From: Priapulus caudatus
Lineage: Eukaryota > Priapulida > Priapulimorpha > Priapulimorphida > Priapulidae
Length of the DNA stretch: 25,960 nucleotides
Assembly (NCBI RefSeq): GCF_000485595.1
Contig: NW_014577357.1
Span: forward strand, 38,538-64,497
Direction: 5' to 3'
The first letter of the stretch is position 1. The number at the start of each line of letters is the position of its first letter. Below are positions 1 to 10,264 of this stretch, piece after piece. Position numbers and translations under genes: made by a program. Under the pieces are notes generated by a model, which saw only the letters and a program-made list of their open reading frames with translations, made no database searches and had not been told where the DNA came from.

Positions 1-320
1 GGTCACACATCACGTCACTGGGTCACACATCACGTCACTGGGTCACACATCACGTCACTGGGTCACACGTCACGTCACTGGGTCACACATCACGTCACTG
101 GGTCCCACATCACGTCACTGGGTCACACGTCACGTCACTGGGTCACACATCACGTCACTGGGTCACACGTCACGTCACTGGGTCCCACATCACGTCACTG
201 GGTCACACATCACGTCACTGGGTCACACGTCACGTCACTGGGTCACACATCACATCACTGGGTCGTGTCACGTCACTGGGTCACACATCACGTCACTGAG
301 TCATGTCACGTCACTGGGTC
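1..320. repeat. 20-bp tandem satellite, consensus GGTCACACATCACGTCACTG
   Basis: Thirteen 20-bp units run from 1 to 260, then an 18-bp variant (261-278), a full unit (279-298), an 18-bp variant (299-316) and a last GGTC. Variation is confined mainly to unit positions 5 and 9: CACAT, CACGT, CCCAT. The array continues off the left edge of the window, so its length is unknown. On the minus strand each unit contains GTGACGTGA, a CRE/ATF-like core. It forms the 3' end and presumed 3'UTR of TADA2A. No AATAAA signal is visible on the minus strand within it. Confidence 0.97.
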
Positions 321-574
321 CTTTTGTATGAAGCCCTTCGACACCAAGAAGTCGTAGATCTTCCGTGTCTTATTCACATCGATCTTCACGAGAGGCCTAG
401 CCTGCGCCAGCTTCAGATAACCAAGCTTCTTGTACTCTGTGATCAGCAGGTTCTTGAACTGTTGGTACGATGCGGGAACCAGTCTAATGTTGGCACACAG
501 CTCCCTCTCTTCTGTGCTGAGCTTATCGTATCCAGGTAAACCAAGTATGTGAAGCGGCGGTGCTGATCTCCTCT
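306..574 (-). CDS. TADA2A: TADA2A exon 9: SWIRM domain and stop
   Basis: The exon follows a TTGCAG acceptor and encodes RRSAPPL, then LPGYDKLSTEERELC, the SWIRM helices, and ends ...FIQKDPVT followed by TGA (308-306). SWIRM domains of ADA2 bind DNA or nucleosomes. Human TADA2A stops right after YITKG, so the final DPVT here is an extension. Those four codons and the stop lie inside the flanking 20-bp satellite (309-320 coding, 306-308 stop). Confidence 0.93.
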
Positions 575-3500
575 CTGCAATAACCAAGATGATTCAGTTA
601 ACGTCAGCCACACATAAACACCGTATATGCTCTATATTTCGTGGTAGTTTATTTTTCGCGAATTTCGCGAACGCGTCCTTGACCGCGAAAATAACAACAC
701 GCCAATAATGCATACCGTATAATACCGAATAATTCATAATTCACCGACCGCGAAATTAACCACTCGCGAAATTGTCCGTCAAGTCTGAATTCGCGAAAAT
801 ATCTGTACGTGAAAAAATACGGCTTATACAGTAGCTAAATGGCACACGTGCTAGATGAATATTGAACTGCTTTTCAACAGAACCGAGGGGACTTACTCAT
901 GTTTGGTAGGGTGATATTCTTCATGGCCTGTCCCTCTCTCACCTGTTTCTCCAGCCACTGCTTGCAGACAAGCTGATCCTGTGGGAAAAATTGTGTTTAT
1001 TGGGCAGAAAAATTACCAGCTTTCGTCACGAACAAGGAATGCAAGTCGGTAGCAGCATAGGGGTAGAACAGTCGGATCTCGAATGACGGTGCACTTGTAC
1101 CGCGACATTTCGTATCACGATGGCCCTGCCAAATGAGGTAAGGAGTTTATTGCACAATGAAGATTTTGTAGGTTGACAGCGGAAAATGTGACAATTCTTA
1201 CCACCAGGTAATTTTGCCCTGCCTGCTCTGACGCTGCTATGACTAGCAGATTTTTGTCTCCACTGTTATGCACAAGCATTGCCACGACGTGTGAAGAGAC
1301 CTAGCTGTGACCCACACTATCTACCAGATATATGATTCACTAGGGGGACACTGTATATGTGTAAGAAACTTCTTGCTTCTTTGAACATAGACGCGAATAC
1401 TCGCTGCTTTGTTCGAGCAGAGATCGTGGCCAGACGTTCGATCTTAAGACGTATCACTGAGACACCATAGCACATGGAAGAGTCAACGATAAGTTTGGCT
1501 TTAACATGTAACTCCTATGACTTGTACATAAGCATAGTTTCATATCACGGTGGTTTTTGTGGTACCAGTTACCATTGCTATATAAGATCTGACTGTACTT
1601 ATTCCTACAACCTGGCATGGTGCCCTACAATTTCTGATTGTAAACCAATGGCAACACTCGCCTTGCCCCCGAAAAATTATAATTTGACCTCCTGAAACGG
1701 GTATGTACATACATGTGTTATCGTAACAGCATCAGTCGTCATACGCCTCCTATTTGCCTCCTCTTCTCTTCTTTGTTTTACCGTCCTGTAGATGGCGCTA
1801 CTGCTCAGCTTTGTCAGGCCTGCCGTGCAGTACTCTTGTAATTGAGATATTTGCTCTCTGAGTTCTGCTTCATCTACATAAAATAATAAAAACACACGCG
1901 TTTTTTGCAATTAAAATTAATTATATAAAGTGATTACAGCAAAGACAAGGAGAGATTCTACTAGCACTCTATCAAGCAACTTGAAAATTCAATATGGTTC
2001 CACCAATTGAGTGATTCTTAAATAAAAAAGCTAATGCAGGGATAAAAAAAATATTGAATTCTACCCTAAACTGTTATTTCAGATCGTACTGTGCTGAATA
2101 AAGTCCAGTATTCGGGGCACCATAGTAAATAAGGTAGGCAACCACTGCACAAGCTGCAGGGGGAAATTGAAACCCTGCTAGTAGTGTTACTTTCTGATCT
2201 ATTACAACTGCTACTCACAATGCAGGGCCTCAATGAACATGTCGTATTCTGTAGGGTGCACAAGCCTCATGAATGGACGCAGCTTCTCTACAGCCATGCG
2301 GATGGTCCTGCCATAACGCTTGGCATCAAGCACTACAAAATATCCATGGTTCCCCCCACTGCTTTTATCACATGTACGGACATTGCCTCACTTATCTTGC
2401 CGAATGCACGCAATAATTATAAAAGCGCACAATCTTGAATTACTATAGAAGAATACAGCCACCATCATTTACCTCAGTAGCAAATTTTCCTTTGTTATAG
2501 CATACTGTGTGCTGTAAATTATTTTTAGAGAATAGTCTGCTAGAAACAAACGATTGGCTAACTAATTTAAATCAAAGCCCATGCATTCACACACACGTAC
2601 AGGTGCCTGCCTGCACTCAAACACATCATTAGTACACGCAGCAATTACGCTGTGCATGGCATTTCCCTTGGGCGCTTACCACTGAATCGGCGCGCATGAA
2701 GGAGGCCACAATGGCGAACTGTCTGGTGGCGCCGCCAACGTTCAGCCAGGCGACTTAAATACACGTTGATCACGGCAAACTGCATCTCTGAAAATACATG
2801 GCATCCATCGGTCAGCGCTGTCGAATGTTCGCGATGCGAGGCTAGGAAGTATTAATACTACGATGATAGGTCGAGTCTACGAGGTTCCACTACAGAACAA
2901 TAGGAAATATGCAAATATTAATTTATTTTTCGTTCTATAGCAGTACACCGCAGGATATCCATATTTGTACAACCACATCCTATGCAATTAATTGTATTTG
3001 TACACGTACGTACAAACCAAAAAATAAGAAATCCAGGAATAAACACCTGTGCATACATATTTTAGTTACAGACCACCACCCTAGTCGCATAAGGTGGCCC
3101 AACGCAAAATTATAACAATTCAGTAGGCACAGATGAATGCCGATAACAGATCAATCATTGGATTGAATCACCGTAGCAACGCACCCTGCATAAGCAGCTT
3201 CTCATCTTGAAGGTCTTCATCGTTCGTGTCGCGTCCTGCCTCCGATGCATCAACGTCGTCCGCCGGCGCCGCGAAGTCAATGTCCCTGAGATCGCACTCG
3301 GCAAAGTTGTCTGGCTCTGTCGTGAACTCACTCCTTGCCGCCTCGTAGCCGGCCATGTCAAAGTACCACGGGGTACCGGCGACGGGGCGTGGTGGCTGCT
3401 CACTCACTGCACAACACGTCAACCAAAGCTGGGTTTACGTTACTGACCCTTAGCCGTGAAGTTCGATGAGTGGATCGAATTATGTCTACCTGCCGAATGT

Positions 3501-6500
3501 CTGTTATCACTTAGCAGAACTACCTACAGCCTACAGCAGTTTGAATTTGCACACAAGTGAAGAAGAAGCCAGCAGCGACCGAGTTGTGTCAGCCCCACAT
3601 GAACAGGATTGTTTTAGCATGTTAAAGGTGGCTTCCCTCGAACTTTCCACGTAAATTTGTGTAACAAACCACTGTAAAAACTTCAGTAAATAACTCACTA
3701 CACTTTAACTGAACGTTAGCTTTGAAAATAAAAATAAAAATATGTATATCAAGCCTATTATATCAAAGAAACAACTCGAAAAATGCTTTTCGCCACGGTT
3801 CCGTAGGCGCCATATTGTTTATATTTGAGCAACCATCATTTCAATCGAGTCAATGTAGCCACATTCAGATATCATAACATTTAATATAAATCATTTTATG
3901 AAATCAAACTTTGTAGTCTAGACAGAGAGGCATCTCGACTGTTTATGTTATTAATTTCAGAATTTTTACCGTAACCGTTTTCGAGATAGAACGTGCTAAA
4001 AACCCAACAAAACCTGACAGGACTCTCAACTCACTCGCTCCCTCGCTCGCTCAGAATATCTATCAGAATACTATAATCTCCCAGCAACAAAAACGTTGCA
4101 CTTTCCCTATCGGCTAGCCATGTGCGTGACCAGAAAAACCATTGGGTAATAACATGCCAGTGTGTATAATTTTACATAGCATGGTTCATACATAAATAAC
4201 ACGGCAAGTGTGCGGAGCTGAACAATCGCCGCATAGCGGCAACGGTAAACGCGTTTGAAACATTCGACCCGAACGTTTCACTTTGTAGTCTAAAAGCTTT
4301 GAATGAATGTATTCCTGGGGAAATTTTTTCCACCTATCACACATATATAGGCAACTAGAAGCGTGCAATGTTAAAATAATTCATTTTTGCCTGATTTTAT
4401 GTTTGCTGCTTAAAAGTTCGAGGGAATATCCCTTTAACAAGAAAATCTCAAATCATTCCATCCCAACAATATGCACAGTCACCACATACAATCTATCGCT
4501 CAATGAACAGGTTTGGAATCAGTTCATACATTTATAACTTTGCCTAAAAGTTCTACCAGCATCTTAACTGGTATCAATATGGCGGCATTGTGTAAAAATA
4601 AAAACAATAATTAATTAAGTGTAACTCACGATCGAGTCAGGTTGCTTACATTTGTAAACTACGGGTTGTGGTTGATGGTCCGACGGCTGTTCAGGAAACC
4701 GAGGCAAGCTCGGCAGGGGCTTGACGACGTACGACTTCATGTAGTGAGACTCACACTGCTGCTTGTTCTTTGTCATAACTTGTTTCGCTACGTCACTCCT
4801 ACAAAGTGTAATAATAATTCGCGACATCCATTTTCCATAATCAACACAAAGAAAGATCACCGACCGATATATAAATATAGGTCATTGAAAGAAAATGCGA
4901 AGTGGCCTTTACGGGCAAGGTTGGCACTCTTAGTCTTAAGAGGTGGTTTATAACTCTATAAGTGCCACTTATAAACCCCAATACTGCCAAACATATGGAT
5001 TTCACAGAGGTTACCCTTATATATAGGGGGCTACTCACAAATGTTTTCTTCTATGTATAAATTTACAGAAAGGGTTAGGGGATTAAGTTCACTCATACTG
5101 GGAGGTTAAGACACTTACCAGTTTCCTAAACCACGGTCTCTGATTGCATCTAGCAACAGCATCTCTTCATTGGCTGTCCAGTCTTTTGAAAGTATCGAAA
5201 ACTGATGTCTCTGCAATTGTAAATGTAACAAAATCTTGCTGATTGATGGCATATATATATTATAAGACGAAAAGCTGTTGTTAGAGTTACGATATCAATG
5301 TTTTGGTCTCTGTCAGTGTGTCTTGTAGTTGTACTTCTACCAGTACCATATATACACTTCGACTTACGACTGGGTGGTACAGCAGGTAACATACTTACAC
5401 ACATTTAGCCTACGTGTGTGGACCCGTGTGGTAGCCCGACCAGGCTCTACGAGGGGGGTACAGGGGGTTGTCTTCCTCCAGCCTCCCTCCCCCTCTCTTC
5501 TCGCCTCCCTCCCCCTCTCCTACCACCTCCCTCCCCTGTCCTCCTATCTCCCTACCTCAACACCTCCAGGATCCTTTATATTTTGCTTTATATTTTCTTT
5601 TTTGAACGTCACTTAGTTTCTCTGACAGTTTGTGTAATAAATGTATTAATCCTGTAAAATGTATTTTCTCATGTATTTATTTCTCATGCTATGGATTTCT
5701 TTGATTTTTCTCTACTTAGTATACTCTCTCTCTCTCTTTTTTTCTCAATCCTCCCGCCCACTGGCCTCCCGTCTCCCGCCCCATCCTCTCCCGTCTCCCC
5801 TTCTCCCGTACCCCCGCCCCCACAGGCACTTGGACCGTCTCAATAAAAAAAATTAATGGTAAATAAACACAAAATGTACCAAAGTCTTAATGTTTCTCTA
5901 CTCTATTTCGCCTATAAGTATAATCACCTGTAAATGCCAGTCAAATGCTCATCTGCAACACGCAAGTACACCACACGCCCGCGCTGTGCACAAACAACAT
6001 GAATAAGAGAGCAGGTAGGAAAGCGTAATTGAAAAATTCGCTCAACGCTCGCTTTATTTCACACCTTCACAGCACAAATACACATCCAACAGCTTCCATC
6101 TTGGTATCCATGTGTACAGAAATGTTCACTTGTTCGAATTATAACGCTGGCCTTTGTTCATACCTACTCCCGCCAGAGATATCTCGTGAAATCCTGCACG
6201 AAATGTGCTCTCCGTGAAAATGTAAAGAGGACGTTACCGTGAAAATGTAAAGAGGACATTATCATCCGAAAATCCCTAAAGGCGCTGCTTTCGATCGATC
6301 ACTGTAGTCGTGTGTGCGTGCCGTCATGCCCGCGCGCATTGTGCTTGGCTTGACGGGCCTTGAAATGGAGCTCGGAGGCCAGCAGCAGCTCATACCGGCA
6401 TGCTATGCGCCGCCATTACTCGTGTATAAATAGACATGTCGTCCTCTTTACATTTTCACGAAGAGCCCATTTCGTGCAGGATTTCACGAGATATCTCTGG

Positions 6501-7984
6501 CGGGAGTAGGTATGAACAAAGGCCAGCATTATAATTCGAACAAGTGAACATTTCTGTACACATGGATACCAAGATGGAAGCTGTTGGATGTGTATTTGTG
6601 CTGTGAAGGTGTGAAATGAAGCGAGCGTTGAGCAAATTTTTCAATTGCGCTTTCCTACCTGCTCTCTTATTCATGTTGTTTGTGCACAGCGCGGGCGTGC
6701 GGTGTACTTGCGTGTTGCAGATGAGCATTTGACTGGCATTTACAGGTGATTATAGGCGAAATAAAGTAGAGAAACATTAAGACTTTGGTACATTTCGTGT
6801 TTATTTACGTGCCTGTGCCCGCCCTCCTCTTCCTCTACGGCTGTGTTGGGCCCGTGTTCGGTGTTGGGTGGTAGGAAAACCATTGCAACAACATTTAATT
6901 TTTAAAGCGAGATGTGTGAAATCAGGAGTAGATAATAGGGAAGGAGTGTGACATCAATAAACAAGGGAAATTCGTCATTTACTAGCCTGAAAATACCTAC
7001 GATTTACTACGCGTAACTCATCCAACTTGAGCTCAAATCGTACACAGTACATTCGCCTAGCATCGTGCGAAATCGTTTCCTCGTTTACACAAGCAATCCG
7101 GAGATACAGACTAAAACGTACGACACGATTATCCATTCTTTGGCCATCAATCCAAGTCCATTGCCCGCCTCCTATTCAAAACAAAAGGCAGCTACCTAAC
7201 TCGCTATTGCTAACTCGGCGAGGCATGTGGCTCGCTGGAGATTAGGCATCAACACTCGGCGAGATAACCTTTGCACACGGTACACACAGCTACACAGGCA
7301 TACCGGCGTACAGCAGCCACCTCTGCACATACCTGTCATGCCCTCACGCACGCACGCGAACCGCAATCAGCAGCAGCTGATCGGGCTCAAATCTCCCAGC
7401 GAGCCATATGCCCGCCGAGTTAGCAGCTGTGGTTAGGTAGCTGCCTTTTGTTTTAATAGAGGCGAGAAATGGGCTTGGATTGATGGCCAAAGAATGGATA
7501 ATCGTGTCGTACGTTTTAGTCTGTATCTCCGGATTGCTTGTGTAAACGAGGAAACGATTTCGCACGATGCTAGGCGAATGTACTGTGTACGATTTGAGCT
7601 CAAGTTGGATGAGTTACGCGTAGTAAATCGTAGGTATTTTAAGGCTAGTAAATGACGAATTTCCCTTGTTTATTGATGTCACACTCCTTCCCTATTACTA
7701 TTAGTATTAGTATTATCTACTCCTGGTTAAATCTAAACATGTGTTGCTGTGCCAGTGCAAAAAAAAACATTACTAAGTAAGTAAAAAGGAAAAGTGCATG
7801 ATGATATCATTACTATTATTTCATATGGATGGTTGCTCCGATGGTCTCCATCCTGGTAACCGCGAGAAAAACACTGCAAACATAACTGTTGTGATTTTCC
7901 GTTTTCGATGCGACATGCAGAGCAACGAATGTAAGGTGGCTGTAGTTTACTCCAACATCCACAACACAGCGAACTGTCCTCCAT
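306..7984 (-). CDS. TADA2A: TADA2A, transcriptional adaptor ADA2-alpha (complete, 9 exons)
   Basis: Coding exons, 5' to 3': 7984-7814, 5210-5119, 4798-4650, 3406-3185, 2787-2680, 2332-2219, 1873-1713, 978-897, 574-306. They join in one frame to 455 residues; human TADA2A has 443. All introns are GT-AG and phases agree. Seen: an N-terminal ZZ finger (C7/C10, C21/C24, C35/C38, H48/H52), a SANT domain (about 66-111, DWTANEE and HYMKSY), the ADA2-specific block (DMAGYEAARSEF and DLRDIDF, about 154-182), the LQEYCTAGLT region (about 297-306), and a C-terminal SWIRM domain (about 377-450, KIDVNKTRKIYDFL). Family knowledge: ADA2 proteins tether GCN5-type acetyltransferase and ADA3 in the nucleus; the A paralogue belongs to ATAC in animals, and SANT stimulates acetylation of nucleosomes. 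The SWIRM sequence fits TADA2A better than TADA2B. Odd points: the invariant-looking W of AEWDLRDIDF is C here, and the stop codon lies in satellite DNA. Confidence 0.95.
621..822. mobile_element. MITE-like element with imperfect terminal inverted repeats (TADA2A intron 8)
   Basis: The left end starts CCGTATATGC and leads into TTATTTTTCGCGAATT; the right end is the inverse, with AATTCGCGAAAATAT leading to AAAATACGG. The interior is rich in CGCGAAA and TTCGCG words. No coding capacity is seen. The ends are imperfect (about 35-42 bp each). The class is uncertain. Confidence 0.55.
4630..5210 (-). CDS. TADA2A: TADA2A exons 2-3: SANT domain
   Basis: Exon 2 (5210-5119) encodes RHQFSILSKDWTANEEMLLL and continues to GLGNW, with the W codon split TG|G. 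Exon 3 (4798-4650) continues SDVAKQVM through HYMKSY. The split tryptophan aligns exactly with the NWQDVA of vertebrate TADA2A, which fixes both splice sites. Exon 3 has two usable donors: GTAAGC at 4649, which I chose because it matches the next exon in phase, and GTGAGT at 4629. Confidence 0.9.
5473..5822. repeat. Two C/T-rich tracts, G-quadruplex prone on the minus strand (TADA2A intron 1)
   Basis: Runs of CTCC and CCC fill 5473-5570 and 5748-5822, separated by T-rich DNA. In the second tract at least eight C-runs of three to five lie within about 70 bp. Because TADA2A is read from the minus strand, these are G-runs in the pre-mRNA. Confidence 0.8.
5860..6807. mobile_element. Foldback element 1 (long inverted repeat, TADA2A intron 1)
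   Basis: Left arm about 5860-6233 and right arm about 6440-6807 are near-identical inverted copies of about 370 bp, around a unique centre of about 206 bp. Outer ends read AAATAAACAC and its inverse GTGTTTATTT. Each arm carries the same short open frame (6029-6217 plus, 6456-6728 minus), but this follows from arm identity and does not resemble a known protein. No transposase is seen. It looks like a non-autonomous foldback or large MITE. A short CACAGGCAC match outside both arms (about 5822 and 6809) hints at a slightly larger original unit. Confidence 0.85.
6919..7727. mobile_element. Foldback element 2 (long inverted repeat, TADA2A intron 1)
   Basis: Left arm about 6919-7243 pairs with right arm about 7389-7727. 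The arms begin ATCAGGAGTAGATAATAGGG and end in mirrored form, and both include the GGCTCGCTGGAGATT region at the inner edge. The right arm carries a 15-bp trinucleotide-like expansion (near 7693-7715, TATTAGTATTAG) that the left lacks. The centre (7244-7388) is unique. No protein is recognised. It lies about 110 bp from foldback 1 and about 85 bp inside exon 1 of TADA2A. Confidence 0.85.
7814..7984 (-). CDS. TADA2A: TADA2A exon 1: start codon and ZZ zinc finger
   Basis: This exon encodes residues 1-57. The ATG is 7984-7982. Four zinc-ligand pairs are spaced as in ZZ fingers (CCGC, CSAC, CLQC, HRSNH), and the exon ends in HPYEII, which lines up with the HTYEIM end of the human ZZ domain. The donor reads GTAATG, phase 0. 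The N-terminus is about ten residues shorter before the first cysteine than in human, so an upstream non-coding or short coding exon cannot be excluded. No in-frame stop was found close upstream. Confidence 0.9.
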
Positions 7985-8666
7985 AACTGAATGTAATGTG
8001 TGGCTACACGACAGACCTACATATAAAACACGTATATATATAACATGTTTTTTTAAACACTAACGTATTATATACAGTAATGTACACTACGAAATCTGAT
8101 AACTCGTGTTGTTTTGGTTTTGCTAGCGATGTGGCGTCAGCCGCTGATTCGGCACTGCATGGATCGTCAAAGAACAGCCGCCTGAACTTATATTTATAAA
8201 AACAGCCATAGATATATACAAACACATATATCTACATATTATTTTTTGCATATATCTAGAATGCTGCCATGGTGTGCTTCATACGCTTGTCTCATCAATT
8301 AAATTGAAACAGGACTTCGGCCCACTGCCTAATCAATCGTCTGCTTCTGTCCAACGTAGCGCCGACAGGGGGCGCAGCGGTCTCGCCCGTTTGTGGAAGT
8401 AAATGTTGTTATGTTGGTCGAGTAGGTTAGTTCAGAATCAGAGCACTTATATCAACTTGAGTTATATGCTCTGGTTAGTTGTTGTTTATCTTAGCTTTGC
8501 ATCGTCTGGAACTAGAAAGTAACAAGTATGTCACTTTACTACATTGTAATGTGGTAAATAGGTAAAATTGTTCATTTGTTACAGGATTATGATATGTACT
8601 ATAATGTAGTCTGTAGACTGTAGACTGTAGACTAGGCTTATGATATGATATGTATGTCACTTTACT
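7985..8666. promoter_or_regulatory. Upstream region of TADA2A, left part of the divergent TADA2A-TCHP intergenic interval
   Basis: The two genes start on opposite strands at 7984 and 10596. With the hAT insertion removed, the interval would be about 1.04 kb, compact enough to act as a divergent promoter region (inference). No convincing TATA box was seen. A GC-rich patch at 8340-8390 contains a CTCF-like core, CCGACAGGGGGCGCA (8362-8376). Confidence 0.4.
8524..8639 (+). repeat. Direct repeat copy 1 (about 117 bp) flanking the hAT insertion
   Basis: The sequence from AAGTATGTCACTTTACTACA to the GTAGACTAGGCTT end recurs at 10265-10384 in the same orientation with few differences. It ends in a short internal array of CTGTAGACTGTAGA units. 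A partial third copy of the start (8641-8666) was interrupted by the hAT element. Confidence 0.85.
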
Positions 8667-10232
8667 CAAGGCTCGACACTAACTTTTTTTTTCAGTGGGC
8701 CCGATGTTCCCAAAGATATCGGGCACCAAATAATGATGATTTTCAATTTTGGTGGCCGAAAAATGAAATCTGGTGTGGCCCGAAAAAAAAAACAAAGAAA
8801 AACAAATCTTTATTTCAATCTCGTATTGTATATTTAGTTTGAAATTGGGCCGTGATGCTACTATAAAAGTCTTGAAACAAACTCCCCACACAATGGCACA
8901 CACTGGACATTGATAATTGAGGCTACCAATTTGAATTATCCATTGTCACGGGCATCAAATTTTCAGCCAGCAAATCTTGCATACCATTTTTCTACTTTCA
9001 CTCATTGATTTTATCTAAACACGCGCGTGACATGCTATCGATCAGTTCAACGTTCAAGAAATCAAAGTCACAGGAGCATGCAAATATTAAAACAAGTAAC
9101 TGTAAAAACACAACCACAGCATTGGCTTTTTCATGTAAAATTAAAACATATTAAACTTTTATGTCAATTGAAGTTGAAAATGTCTGGCAGCTTGAAAACT
9201 GTAAATTTAGAAAATATTGCAGATGTAATAGATAAAAGTAGAACCATATTACATAACAAAGATAGCCTGGGTACGCATGATTTAAAAAGAAAAAGAGCCA
9301 TGTCTAAGCTAAGTTCAACATAGTTCGTTTTGCGTAAAAAGACAGAACAAAATGCAATAAAATAACTTACAATGAGCACTAATATTAGCACTTGGAATTT
9401 AAAATACTGTCTTCTTCTGGAATAGTCAGTATCTACGCAACTTTTCGAAGTGGCAGTTTCGGATCGGAGCTCGAAACATGGAGCACCAGGTGCAGCTAGC
9501 TAGCAATAGGGTGAGCACAAGAACGTCCGTATATTTTGCCCTGTGTCCTGCGTCACGTACCGACCCTTCCCGAGGACGCATGTGTTCCCGTATTTTTAAC
9601 ATTTTGACAAAAGTACATCAAAAAAGGAAGAAAATTTCATCTCATTTTTATTATGAGCAATTGTTGCTCCCCCCCCCCCCTCCGAAACTCATCGCTCGCG
9701 TTCATTTACATGCCTCTCACAACGTACACTGGGGAACCAGGATATTGTTAAGGACGAATTGTCTGGTTCGCATTTGATACAATGTATCAATGTATGTGAC
9801 TGGCGTCTTGCAAATATGCGGCGCTCAGATTTGACCTCTGGGTAAGACTTGGTCCGCCTGAACTCATTCGTCGCAGAGACGTTACATTGTTCTAGCAGAG
9901 CGTGAGGCCGGATACCAGTCTAACACAATAACGTGGATGTTGGTAGCCGGTAGTAGACCGATAAACCCTGATGGCGCGCGGTACGCCCGCGGCGTAGATA
10001 GAATGCTGCGATGCAGTGCGTACGTGTGCCATCGACTCCGCGAATTGCATCCTCGCTTGTTTGAATGAGATTAGCAGTAAGAAGGAACAATTATATTTAT
10101 CAACATAGCACTTTGAAATTTAGTGCCGCCGATCGGCACACCAAATTTTTAAAACATTTTGGAATTTTGACTGCCCGACAGTCAAGTTTTGGTGGCCCCG
10201 GGCCACCGGGCCACCGCTAGTGTCGAGCCTTG
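8667..10232. mobile_element. Non-autonomous hAT-like element 1 (1566 bp)
   Basis: Perfect 15-bp terminal inverted repeats CAAGGCTCGACACTA / TAGTGTCGAGCCTTG bound it, flanked by a 7-bp direct repeat CTTTACT (8660-8666 and 10233-10239). Subterminal GGTGGCCCG-type words occur near both ends, as in many hAT elements. An interior poly-C run lies near 9670-9680. No transposase domain was recognised in its short open frames (for example 9027-9323), so it is probably mobilised in trans. It sits in the shared upstream region of the two genes. Confidence 0.8.
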
Positions 10233-10264
10233 CTTTACTATATACAATATGATATACGATATGA

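Noticed and set aside
1-320. CRISPR array or telomere
   Set aside because: Units are contiguous without unique spacers, the unit is not telomere-like, and the DNA is eukaryotic.
303-539. 78-codon frame on the plus strand
   Set aside because: It is antisense to the TADA2A SWIRM exon, which is clearly the real coding frame.
6029-6728. Two matching small proteins at 6029-6217 and 6456-6728
   Set aside because: They are the two arms of foldback 1 read in opposite directions. The duplication of the frame follows from the inverted repeat.
7027-7565. Small frames at 7027-7436 (plus) and 7344-7565 (minus)
   Set aside because: They lie in the arms and centre of foldback 2 and resemble no protein.
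9027-9323. Possible transposase in hAT element 1
   Set aside because: The 98-codon frame has no zinc-finger, catalytic or dimerisation motif of hAT transposases.
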